A stretch of DNA of 64,000 bases. Origin: Panopea generosa (Eukaryota > Mollusca > Bivalvia > Adapedonta > Hiatellidae). The notes beneath the pieces are model-generated. The model was not told where the DNA came from, did not search any database, and saw nothing but the letters and a program-made list of their open reading frames with translations. A program made the translations under genes and the position numbers. Shown here one piece after another: positions 47,266-58,050 of this stretch. Numbering within the stretch: position 1 is the stretch's first letter; every line of letters begins with the position of its first letter. The DNA lies in NCBI GenBank assembly GCA_029582155.1, contig CM055905.1:64061452-64125451 (forward strand). The letters run 5' to 3'.

Positions 47266-47459
47266 TATAGTAGAACTTCGTTGGCTCGAACACGGGTGGC
47301 TGGAACACCAAATATAGCTCGAACCGGCTTAATTCCTATTTCGATGTATCCATATGTAGATGTATGGTGTAATGCTGAACATTACTTGGCTCGGACAACC
47401 CTTAACTTGACCTATATTGTCCAGTCCCGTCGGGTTCGACCCATCGAAGTTCAACTGTA
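47266..47459. mobile_element. MITE with TAGAACTTCGTTGGCTCGAAC termini
   Basis: TAGTAGAACTTCGTTGGCTC at the left mirrors GGTTCGACCCATCGAAGTTC at the right over 194 bp. A single end (TAGTACTTCGATGGCTCGAA) is present at about 39749-39800. Confidence 0.7.
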
Positions 47460-47895
47460 ATCTTAAGGACATTTTCTATATTTTTTGTCATTTCTTTCCT
47501 ATGGATAGACTGATATGAACCTTTCCAGTATTTAAATTTAATGAATGTGCATGCAATGTCAGAAATAAAAAACAACAACATGTTACCGTACATATATTTT
47601 GGTATTATCTCCTAATAAACATACCCGTCCTCGAGATTTGGAGAACACAAATGTAGATTTTACAAGCAATATGAAAAAAATATTTAAAATTGTTAACATG
47701 TAGTATTGAATCAAAACTAATACATACTATTAAATGCATGCATATAAAAATAATGGAAATTGTAATTATAAGCTTGAATCAAACTGTCCACAATAATATA
47801 TTGTATTTCGTCAGTTTTATCTATTTTAGGACACGGACTTGGATTAATAATCATCAATGAATACTAATAAAATAAAACATTTTATTAATCTTGAT

Positions 47896-48279
47896 CATAT
47901 GCGACGCTTGCTTATCTAAAAGACAAACGTCTTGACAAGTTTGAATCTGGAAGTACGATCTGATTGGCTGAAACAAACACACCTCTGCACTGGTTATGTT
48001 ATAATAAGACTTAAACATATTTATTCGGACGGAAGTCATGGCAGTTATCTTGTACAATAATTTTGTCGTAGAAAATATCTAGTTATATAAAAATAATCAA
48101 TATAGAAATAAACATCCAAACGATACTGTTTTAAAATACTATGGACATCTCCAAGGTAGTCCGATTAGTTGAATCAAGCAATAAAAACGGAATCCAATTA
48201 TTGCTAATAATATTCTACTTTTATTCTTGGTCGAACTTGTCAAGACGTTTGTCTTTTAGAACGGCAAGCATCGCATATG
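47896..48279. mobile_element. MITE with ~50-bp terminal inverted repeats
   Basis: CATATGCGACGCTTGC, then TCTAAAAGACAAACGTCTTG, ACAAGTTTGA is mirrored by TTGTCAAGACGTTTGTCTTT, TAGAACGGCAAGCATCGCATATG. The 384-bp element has no coding capacity. Confidence 0.75.
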
Positions 48280-48369
48280 GACAAGACTAACATTTCCTAC
48301 ATATTGACAAGAAAATCAAAGTATTATGCATATATAAAAGTTCAGGTAAATACTTATTGCATTGTTCGT

Positions 48370-49890
48370 GTACTTGTCACTGAAGTATGACATTATTTTA
48401 CACATAGCTATTTAAGTATAATATTATTTTCTGACATGGTTACTGAAGAATGACATTATTTTATAACATTGTTATTTAAGTATGACATTATTTTATGACA
48501 CAGTTATTGAAGCATGACATTATTTTATGGCATTATTACTGAAGTATGACATTATTTTATGACCTAGTTATTTAAGTAGAACATTATTTTTTGACTTGGT
48601 TATTTAAGTAAAACATTATTTTATGACATATTTACTGATGTATGACATTATTTTTTGACATGGTTATTGAAATATGACATTATTTAATGACACAGTTATT
48701 GAAGTATGACATTATTTTATGACATGGTTATTTAAGAATGCCATTAGTTTATGACATTGTTACTGAAGTATGACATTATTTTATGACAAAATTACTGAAG
48801 TATGACATTAATTTATGACATGGTTATTGAAGTATACATTAGCTTATGATATGGTTATTTAAAAATGCCATTATTTTATGACATTGTTACTGAAGTATGA
48901 CATTATTTTTTTACTTGGTTATTTAAGTATGACATTATTTAATGACATGGTTATTGAAGTATGGCATTATTTTATGGCATGGTTATTGAAGTATGGCATT
49001 ATTTTATGACATGGTCATTTAAATTTGACTTTATCATAACTATGACATTGTGAGTGAAGTATGTATTAGTATCAACATTGCAAAGGGATATGACGATTTA
49101 TTTATGACATTATTATATGACATGGTAACGTAAGTATGACATTATTATATGACATGGTTATTTAAGTTTTACATTGTTTTATGCCGTTGTTTCTGAAGTA
49201 TGACATTATTTTATGTCATTGTCACTGAAGTATGACATTATTTTATACATAGCTATTTAAGTATAATATTATTTTATGACATGGTAACTGAAGTATGACA
49301 TTAAATTATAACATATTTACTGATGTATAACATTATTTTATGACACAGTTATTGAAGTATGACATTATTTTATGACATGGTTTTTGAAGTATAACATTAG
49401 GTTATGACATGGTTATTTAAGAATGCCATTATTTTATGGCATTTTTACTAAAGTATGACATTATTTTTTGACATGGTTATTGAAGTATGACATTTTTTTA
49501 TGGCATGGTTATTGATATATGGCATTATTTTATGACATGGTTATTTAAGTATGGCATTATTTTATGACATGTTCATTTAAATTTGACTTTATCATAGCTA
49601 TGACATTGTGAGTTAGTATCAACATTGCAAAGGAATATGACGATAGAATTATGACATTATTATATGACATGATAACGAAAGTATGACATTATTATATGAC
49701 ATAGTAACGGAGTATGACACTATTATATGACATGGTAACGGAAGTATGACATTATAATATGACATGGTAACGGAGTATGACATTATTATATGACATGGTA
49801 ACAAATTATGACATTGTTATATGACATAGTAACGGAGTATGACATTATTATATGACATTGTACCGGAAGTATGACATTATTATAAAATAA
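48370..49890 (+). repeat. ~32-bp diverged minisatellite
   Basis: The unit is GAAGTATGACATTATTTTAT, then GACATGGTTATT, with many variants and a higher-order block of about 600 bp repeated (the TTTAAATTTGACTTTATCAT segment occurs at about 49018 and 49584). Confidence 0.9.
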
Positions 49891-50357
49891 GGACGAAACA
49901 TGATTTAATTATGCTATTTTATAGCATTTTCCCAAGAAGGTAACTCTGGTTTAGAATATGCAGTATATTCAGAAGATTATAAATGTTTTGGAATATAATA
50001 AATCTAGTAATAATATTATGTTACAAGTTATACTTTATCATTAAGTACAGAGGTGTTATGACTGTATGTGGTAATTTAACTCTGAAGTATTTCAAATAAT
50101 AATTAAAAGAGAAACTTCAAAATAATTGTGCTTGGGGAAGATTTCTGTTTGAACATTTTTATTAATTACGATAAAACGACCCTTGCGATTTAAACTACAC
50201 AAACAAACTATCTGGATTTAGTGGGCACTGTTTGTTACTCATTCAATTCCAACACAACAGACAGTGAGACACTCAATGGCTATTAGATATTTCTAAATGT
50301 ATAATTGTCATGAACTATTTTTTATCAATATGTCTGTTTTTGTAAAACAAAATTGAA

Positions 50358-50388
<31 letters not shown>

Positions 50389-51234
50389 TTTCTACTCTTG
50401 TATTAACTATGGATTATATGATAGTTTTCTAATATAAATATATTACTAATAACATACAATTACAAATAATATAAATATATTGTAAATAATAAACAATAAA
50501 AAAGAGTAACAACATTGTGAAAAAAACATTTAAAGATACATTTTCTCTGGAAATATATGCGTGAAAATTAAAGATAGATATTTAAATCAAATTCAAACCA
50601 TATTTTCATTTATAGTATTTAATATGATCAACAATAAAGCAAGATACAAAATATAAACATAATAAAAAAGTACTCAAGACAATAAACACGTATTTGGATT
50701 AGATATCACACTAAAAAATAAACGTTTTTATGAGACTATGATAATACTTCAGTTATAACAAAAATAACACTCACTCAATTATTCATTCACTCACTCAATC
50801 GTTCACTCACTCACTGACTCTAGCAATTACTCACTCAGAAAGTGCTTGAAAGTTTATGAGAATACATAGTATGTGATCTCATAATGATTGTTTTATTACA
50901 GCATTATAAGGAACGCGTTACACATAATAACAACAATTATAGGTAAAAGGACAACATGAATTTATCTTAAGGGAGTCTTTAAAATGTTTAGAATAAATAA
51001 AACCAATGAATATAAAACTGTAATATTCTAAAATCGCAAAGGCATTCAATGTGTTCGTTGAAGACGGCAAAACCGTCGAGTTTCAGAATATAATAAATAC
51101 ATATTTTATCAATACATTTATTAAAAACTGTTTCAAAACATTTTGGACAACCCTCGTAGATAAATTCGCTACCAATCAAAATTTTAAAAAATTACATGCA
51201 TTATAATTTTTGATGACCACCTTAAAAGATAAGA
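49891..51234. other. Gene-free stretch downstream of the BIR gene
   Basis: It contains a (TA)n tract at about 50364-50389 and a TCAC-rich stretch at 50769-50838. The BIR gene 3' UTR probably occupies its right end down to about 51100. Confidence 0.55.
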
Positions 51235-51353
51235 TTAGAGCATTTGCCTTGTATGCCGCCAACACGTACTATCTGTTTCCATATGTTCCTGGTAAACGTG
51301 TGAAATCTTCTTCTTTGTAGCGCAGTGGACACAGCAAATGTTGTTTTCAATAC
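51235..51353 (-). CDS. BIR protein exon 6: shortened BIR2 core and stop
   Basis: The acceptor is TTATCAG, and two bases complete Gly222. It encodes IENNICCVHCATKKKISHV, then a YQEHMETDSTCW segment, and ends at TAA 51237-51235. Zinc ligands are present but spaced Cys-x2-Cys-x12-His-x6-Cys. AATAAA on the minus strand at 51122-51117 is a candidate polyadenylation signal. No RING coding follows. Confidence 0.75.
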
Positions 51354-54300
51354 CTGATAATGAAATAATAAACTAGTTTAATACTCTTTTACAAAGCCAA
51401 CAAACTTGTAAATTTTAATATACGTAAGATATATTCTATGTGCTACATAACTCTTTATTACATAATTTACAGAGTAGGAATAGAATAAACCATTATCTAT
51501 ATCCGTATAACTGCGCTCCCGAACGTAAAATGCCGAAGTGCTTTCCGACTGGCTCGAAATTGTAAATGACGTGATTTGTCATGATACAATGTTTTTTTTC
51601 AGACGTTACATCATATGATGACTGATTGAAACTACTATGCCCGTTGTTTCCCCATTCTTTATAGAGATGATCTGAAATCTACTAATTTGCTGAGTTACAT
51701 GTATGTGATAAAAAACTTACATTCATACTAATTGATTATTAAATATGTTAAACTCGTTGGCAAAATTGTTATGATGTTCGGCTGAGCCTTGCATACTATA
51801 TTTCGTTTTGTACATAAATGTTTATGAACTATGACTGTCTTTGGTACACACATATTAATTTCAATGGTCAATAGCTTTAAATGTAATTTGTATTCTTCTG
51901 GCGAGTGTAAGAAAGGTTATAAATGCGAGCCTATGGTGAGTATTAATTTCTTTTTGTCACAAGCCAAAGTACAGCCGAAATTCTAAGCTACTAACCATGT
52001 AATTCATTTATCATAAAAAAAAATCCCGCTTTCCGCTAAAATGGTAAAATTAATTTATATTTTGTCATCGGACTTCCCCTTTTTAAAAAAACGGCAGTTA
52101 GCGGATGAATGTTCATTCAGACATAGTGTGCTAGCGAAACATCAACAGCAAAGAAATAGTTCAATAATCGAACCAATTACAATGGCGGTTTTTAATTAGT
52201 TTTTAATGTTTCTATCATAAAATGTATTGTATTACCTAAAGAGCCAATCAAAATATTTCTTTGCAAATACTGCATTAATTAAATTCTAGAAACAGATCAG
52301 GGGCCAAAGTAGTTCCGGCTTCAATTATAATACAGCTTGGAAAATATCAATCAGCTATAGGTTAAAAGCTGAATGATAAAACACGTTGATTATATGTTCA
52401 ATGTTAGAAATGTATATTAGTGGCTGATCTTTTTTTAACCTATTCTCCAATAGAATAGTCATTTATTGAGCACTGTAAGGAAAAAAACACAAAGAAAAAC
52501 AAGTAAAATGAGCCAAAATAAACCAAAATGTCGTGGGATTCAAACCCAAATTACCAGGGGAGACTATCCGCTCTCTACCCATTGCGCTACGTAAGCTGTT
52601 ACATGATTCAACATATAATTATGTTGATACTTTGACCTTTAAACTAACCCATATGATTACTGGAATGAATATTAAATATATAAGTAATTAATCGAATACA
52701 CAATGAATGAACGGAGATACTAAAATAGTTCCAAGATAACTAGTATTTATCACCGAACTTAATTAGTATAATTGGCGATTCGGAACTCAACTAATTTTTC
52801 ACTGGTATAATTTCATTGCGGTCCTTCTGTTAGTGAATGTATTTAATTTTTAAAGAACATTTTTCGCTTTGAAACGCGATTACTAAATCTAGACAAATTT
52901 GCCCAGGGGTAAAACTGTTATACGCACCTGTGTAGTAGTACCCATGCTCGACGAGCTTATCAATGCACGTGTCACTCAGAAAACTCTTCCAGTCATCTAG
53001 TGAACTCCTTCGGGCGTCTTTTGATTTGTACTTTACGCTGATGAATATTTCTAAAACAACAGTGTAAACGTAAATAATTCTCGTAAATAAATAAAAGTAT
53101 GCTATTGATAATCGGGTTGGCAGTTTTTAATACTAATTAGTATAAATAGCACATTGGCTATTGATCAAATTACATGATTTACCAGTAGTACATTGTGATA
53201 ACTTAGTGATTAACTTTAACTACAGATGAAATGTCTGCTCCTATTGAATCAACCAACATTTATTCATTACTTCCCATCGGTTTGATTGTCTTAAATATGC
53301 CAACATCGTTTATTTTATTAACATATTAAGAAACGGAAAGGGGGATAATTCAAATGATATTAATCAGTTTGAAGTAGTGAAAAAGTTATACATAAATGAG
53401 GGTATACTTATTATAATAAAACATACACATATTAGGTATTGCTTTAAAACAGAAAAAAAACTCTAATGCCAGTGCTTCATATAGGCGGTCCGAATCCTTT
53501 TGTCGTATAAAATAATGCTTACCTCCATTTGTATTTTCGTGTTGGCAGTGAGTATTCGTTTCGTTATAAGCTGTCTGAAATCAAAAACATAAAAAAATTA
53601 AATTTTAAATTTTAATTTTTTAAACTTATATTCGAATGGAATGTTTTAATTGTCACATGATCAATATTCAGCACATAAAATTGTAGCTATAACTATCTAA
53701 ATCATTCTTGCAAGAGGTTGATATCTGAAATGTTTAACTTAAATTCAAATACCTGAATCATTTTGATTTCTTCGTGTGTCAGTTTATCCCTCACCAAGGG
53801 ACAGTTTGGACTGAAACGAGCATGTTGTATAAGTGGGTCTGCATCATTATCGCGCCAATCTTTCAAACCGATATAACAAAGGTAGCAACGTAAAAAGTCC
53901 TTTATTCCTGTATAGAAAACGGTATATTTATTCATGATTAAAAGCAAACATTGTACATCATATTTTTTTTAAAAAAAAAAAATATTTAAAAAAACCTGCA
54001 GCCAGTGTTCAATGAGCACATTATGTCTAAATGCAAAAAAAAAATGCAATCAACTTCTTGGTATTATACTATATATAAAATAAGCATCACATAAATGTTA
54101 TATTAGAAAAAAAAACGATCAATATTCTAAGAGTTTTATTAACCGTTACTTTTCAGTTTTACTGAAAGGTTTTAAGGTGATTTTAAAATCAAACTGTCAA
54201 AAGTCACTGTTTTAACAGACATTCCTGATCTAAGATTATACCTCAACCAGATATGATTACTTTCAATACGTTTAATTTTGTATGTTCACCACATAGTTGA

Positions 54301-55293
54301 TATTTGAACCAAAATCGGAACTAGTTGACTTCTCATAAATAAGATGGTTCTGTTCAGAAGCTGAGCCAGGAACCATCACAAGCCTAAGATTTTCGAATGA
54401 ACAATGCAGATGCCTATAGACATTTCATAACAACACATATATAAACGATGTGTTTAACGCCGCACAACGTTTCAGTCATATCGTGAAGTTGTCTACGTAA
54501 GACAATATTTTGAGTACTGACACTTTGAAGTATCATGCCACATTGTCACATCATACTTACACCAAGCTTACCAGACCAAGAAATACCCTATAAATACTCA
54601 GAGCAAAGTGATGAATCTTTTTTAATTATATAGCATACAGAACATTTCTCACTTAATATATCAAAACATAAAGTTAAGGAATAGCGTAAATATTTGTAAA
54701 CTTTGTTCATTCTGGAATAAATATCAAACTAAAGATATATGTTGGTTTGTTTCAATTGATTTCTTTGAATCCATAATTAAATATGTTTTATCATACCACG
54801 TATTTGTGAACATTATACTATTTTTTCACATTAAAATCTTACCAGTGTAATAAAATCCGTTGACCACATAGCTAAGTATTGCAAAACAAAAATATTGTCT
54901 ATCACATGTGAATGTTCCTTCTCTGTCATTTTGATCTGAATAATTCTTCGAATATTGTGCTTAATATTCCGACCGATCGTTTGTCAGTTGACTTTCCACT
55001 CTGTGAATCAGGCTTCTTGTCGAATTTTGTGTTGGACATTGCTGATGATTACCTTCTGATATTCCATTTTGACTTTCAGTATAATCTTCTGTTAAACGAT
55101 TTGCCTGTATTTCAGTTTCATTTTGCTGTTGATTTCGGTTTTGTACGTGTAGCACAGTCTGGGACAGATCTTCTGTTTGATGTATGTCATGGCTTAGGGT
55201 TTGAATTCCCATTGGGCGATTGAGTGGAAGGTCATATTCAAAGAGTGTGAATATTAATTCAACAGTACCAAACTTTTTTATTGTAACGTCCAT
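51235..55293 (-). CDS. Two-BIR, RING-less IAP-like protein, 6 exons
   Basis: BIR domains are zinc folds of inhibitor-of-apoptosis proteins that bind caspases or their regulators. Exons in transcript order are 55293-55053, 54935-54843, 53907-53753, 53574-53523, 53050-52928 and 51353-51235. Phases agree at every junction and sum to 783 nt (260 residues plus TAA). Residues 1-80 are polar and Gln/Asn-rich. BIR1 (about 86-150) has GFYYTG, then ligands Cys119, Cys122, His140 and Cys147, with LKDWRDNDADP between. BIR2 (about 196-255) has GYYYTG and ligands Cys229, Cys232, His245 and Cys252, but the Cys-His spacing is 12 rather than 16 and the W..DDP turn is missing. No RING follows. ATG 55293 is the first in-frame Met after a stop 18 nt upstream. 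The first intron (117 nt) is the weakest part of the model; without it an in-frame TAA at 54961-54963 ends the frame. Confidence 0.75.
52538..52598 (-). other. tRNA-like fragment
   Basis: The minus strand reads CGTAGCGCAATGGGTAGAGA and GGGTTTGAATCCCACGAC, with A- and B-box character. The acceptor arms do not pair, so it is more likely a tRNA-derived SINE head than a working tRNA. It lies in the last intron of the BIR gene. Confidence 0.4.
52928..53050 (-). CDS. BIR protein exon 5: N-terminal part of BIR2
   Basis: The acceptor is GTTTTAG and the donor is GTGCGT. It encodes EIFISVKYKSKDARRSSL, then DDWKSF and KLVEHGYYYTG, the first half of a second BIR. The exon break after the TG codon start is at the same place as in BIR1, consistent with internal domain duplication. 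Confidence 0.8.
53523..53574 (-). CDS. BIR protein exon 4: short linker
   Basis: A 52-nt exon between acceptor ATTTCAG and donor GTAAGC. It encodes TAYNETNTHCQHENTNG plus one base. Its phases (0 in, 1 out) fit its neighbours exactly; there is no domain match. Confidence 0.65.
53753..53907 (-). CDS. BIR protein exon 3: zinc-binding core of BIR1
   Basis: The acceptor is CTATACAG and the donor is GTATTT. It opens by completing Gly112 and reads IKDFLRCYLCYIGLKDW, RDNDADP, then QHARFSPNCPLV. This is Cys-x2-Cys-x17-His-x6-Cys, one residue longer than usual because of an extra Ala in the DDP turn. It ends in phase 0. Confidence 0.88.
54843..54935 (-). CDS. BIR protein exon 2: N-terminal part of BIR1
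   Basis: The acceptor is TTATTCAG (54936-54943 on the minus strand, pyrimidine tract weak) and the donor is GTAAGA. Two bases complete an Asp codon. It encodes QNDREGTFTCDRQYF and ends NGFYYTG, the standard first half of a BIR. Confidence 0.7.
55053..55293 (-). CDS. BIR protein exon 1
   Basis: It starts at ATG 55293 and ends at donor GTAATC (55052 downward), after GAAG, in phase 1. It encodes 80 residues, MDVTIKKFGTVELIF followed by a polar Gln/Asn-rich stretch with no recognised domain. If the donor is skipped, the frame continues to a TAA at 54961. Confidence 0.6.
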
Positions 55294-57780
55294 TATTATG
55301 TTCGTACGTTATAATGTGACTTCGTTATTCTAAAACAGAAAAAGCAGCATTTTATAATTGCATAACGTATACTGAACAGCTAACACACCACTTCTGTGTT
55401 TCCGCTATTTTCGCCAAAATATGGAGCAGCGTTATAAAAATGGGTATAGGACATTAACAGGCAATTATGTACTTTTGACATACCCATAACGTTCTTTAAG
55501 TTATTCAAGTTCAAAGTTCAAGGAAATTGATGTGTCTGTTTTTGAGAAAATACTTATAATATCAGGTTCATAAAATATCAGTTGGCGGGGTAGCTGTTCC
55601 GTTCAGTATATATATATCAAATTTGAAATCAGACACGTAATTATATTATTTGATTATAATTATCTTATTTAATGAACTATAAATATAAACTGTATTAAGT
55701 ACAGTCTTGCTTTGTTCATCATATAATATGGACTTATACTGCCTTTATCTCAGAAATAAGACTTCAAAAGTAAAACTGTTGCTTGTTCCTATGTCTAGCT
55801 ACACGTTTCTCACATGTGTTTTGATACTTGAGAGGCAGCCTTATATTGTTTGTTAAGCAATATTTTCATACTTTGTATGTTTTGTATAAGTTTATAGTTA
55901 TGCAGATAAGTCAACAAGCGGATCTGAAATAGCAAGAAATTAGACATAATTGGTTCCATATATATTTAAATTGTATATTAACTATTGTTTTATGTTCTAT
56001 AATGACGAGTTTTTTTGTTCTGAGACGGTACGTTATACGACGAATGACGGAAACAAATACGCCGTTACACTTTTTCTCGTTCCCTATAGACATTATATGT
56101 TAAATAAATGTTAAATGTTCTATTTCGTTGAGTTCTGTGATAAAAATAATCTTACATTCGTGTCCATTTATTATTTAATTTATCAAACCGGTTGGTAAAA
56201 AAATTATAACGCACGGCAGAGCCTCGCATAATATATTATTGCTAACTTGTTTAATAAATTCAATTACAAGTGAGCATTCATGCAATACCTTTTATTTATT
56301 TAAGAGTCACATTGTCAAGTACAATACTATAGACGTTATAAGCCTTGACAAAACTTAGAAAGACACAGATGTAATAGCTATATAAACTGGAATATATAGA
56401 AAAACAAGTAAATACTATAGTCTATTTTCAATTTAAAGTTAAGGTTTGAAATGATATACCAGACTTTTTGTTGCTAGGGTGATTTTTCAATGGAATCATT
56501 TGATCTGAAAAAAAACAATGTTATGGTGTCACTGTAACCTCTTTAAAAAGTCAAGCTGGTCAACCTACCAGTTATTTTGCACTTTTATGTGGGAAACATT
56601 CCTGCTATGAAAGAAAATACACTTTGAAAATAATTTTATGTGGAAGATTTTTACCATGGGAATCGTAGACTTCTTTTTATAGAAGAAAGTGCATTGTGAG
56701 ACTTTCATCTTTTCAATGTTATTTATGTTATTCAACTTTATACCAGTTGAATTGTATGACGTTAAACTTGTTTACTACTAAATCGTTCAAATTGACACGC
56801 ACAAACAGAGATAAATATTGGATATGAGGTCCAAGTTATTTATATACACACTATATTCGTTGGTTATAGTTTATAAGAAGGAAGTACAACCATAGTTAAC
56901 ATTTGTATATTTGACAGTGGATTCATCTGACTCATACGGTTAAATATTTTGTATTTGTGTTTATTTAAATGCAAAGGTGAGTTTGTGGTTATATTCAATG
57001 GTGATTGATTGTTTGTTTCTTTCATAATTGATTTATAAGTGATACATTAGTGTAGTATTTCTTAAAACACGATTAAGACTTTATCATACAATCAAACAAA
57101 AACTAAAACTTATCTTTACACTCACATTTAATTACACTAATTGCATATTTTTAAATGAGTTAATCAACGTTTAACTGAACTATATATTTACGTTCACTGC
57201 AAATTTGGAAATATGCATTTTTTTATATCCACTGCTTCTGTATATTTATTTAGATACTTTACATCATTAAGGCGTTTCGTTAATTTATATAGTTTACTAT
57301 AAATTGTTTAGTTTTCAATTTAAATAAAATATCGTAGCATATATTTATCGAAATTAACTTTACGATTAAACTTTCTGGATCTTTAATCATATTTTAATAA
57401 GGGTACCGAATAAAATACATGTCAATGATTTGATTTATCACTTTGTTAGAGATGTACATTTCATTGTACTTCCTTGTTTACGCTAAATTTTGGAGTAAAG
57501 CCAATTCAAATCAGATAAATAAATATTTATGCGCGTATTATTTTTTAAAAAAAAGCAGTACTAGTAGCTGTGACATAAATTGTCAGTTTCAATATTTGTT
57601 GAACAATGATATTTCTACCTTTCACTACATAAATGATATAATAACGATAGAAGTAGAAACTGCGACTATGCTTTGAAAAACCTAACTAACATAACGATTT
57701 ACCACTTAGTTTACGGTGCAGGAGTGTAATAAACATACCTTTGTATTAACCTAGTGTTATATCACTTTCGATTCATAAAT
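55294..57780. other. Upstream flank of the BIR gene, no further gene
   Basis: It holds a GAGCCTCGCATAATAT repeat copy (about 56183-56300) and an inverted diverged copy of the GTCTCAC element (about 56500-56710). No conserved coding frame was seen. Confidence 0.5.
56183..56300 (+). repeat. Dispersed GAGCCTCGCATAATAT repeat
   Basis: GCAGAGCCTCGCATAATATA then TTTAATAAATTCAATTACAA, GTGAGCATTCATG. Relatives are at about 190-290, 51745-51830, 58785-58880 and 59610-59630. The family is unidentified. Confidence 0.55.
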
Positions 57781-57781
57781 A

Positions 57782-58050
57782 GACAAAAAAACTCACCGTT
57801 TATTAAATTCTTATATATGATAAGTAGCCATGTTGCAAATGTGTTTAAAATGTGTTATACTTCTCCTTTATACCTACACCATACGTTGTCAGTTACTTCA
57901 GTTTCATTTAAGTGACATAAATTTTGTCATAGTAATATATGTGTATTCTATCCTTTATATTAAATCCACATTCACAACGTTTAAAACCATGTGCCCTGTA
58001 AAAAATAATCAACCAATAATCAGATTAGTGCACTCAATGCAACAACACGC
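57782..58050 (+). repeat. Dispersed repeat, intact copy
   Basis: It runs from CACCGTTTATTAAATTC through ATGTTGCAAATGTGTTTAAA, CATTCACAACGTTTA to GTGCACTCAATGCAAC. Its two halves recur at 59040-59125 and 60609-60803. The short open frame in it is not conserved between copies. Confidence 0.6.

Noticed and set aside
52538-52598. Functional tRNA gene on the minus strand
   Set aside because: A- and B-box-like sequences are present, but the acceptor stem does not pair and the anticodon arm is irregular. A SINE head is more likely.
54961-54963. Calling the BIR gene a pseudogene because of the in-frame TAA
   Set aside because: A phase-matched 117-nt intron with GT-AG borders removes the stop, and all other exons are open with matching phases. 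A pseudogene remains possible if that splice is not used.
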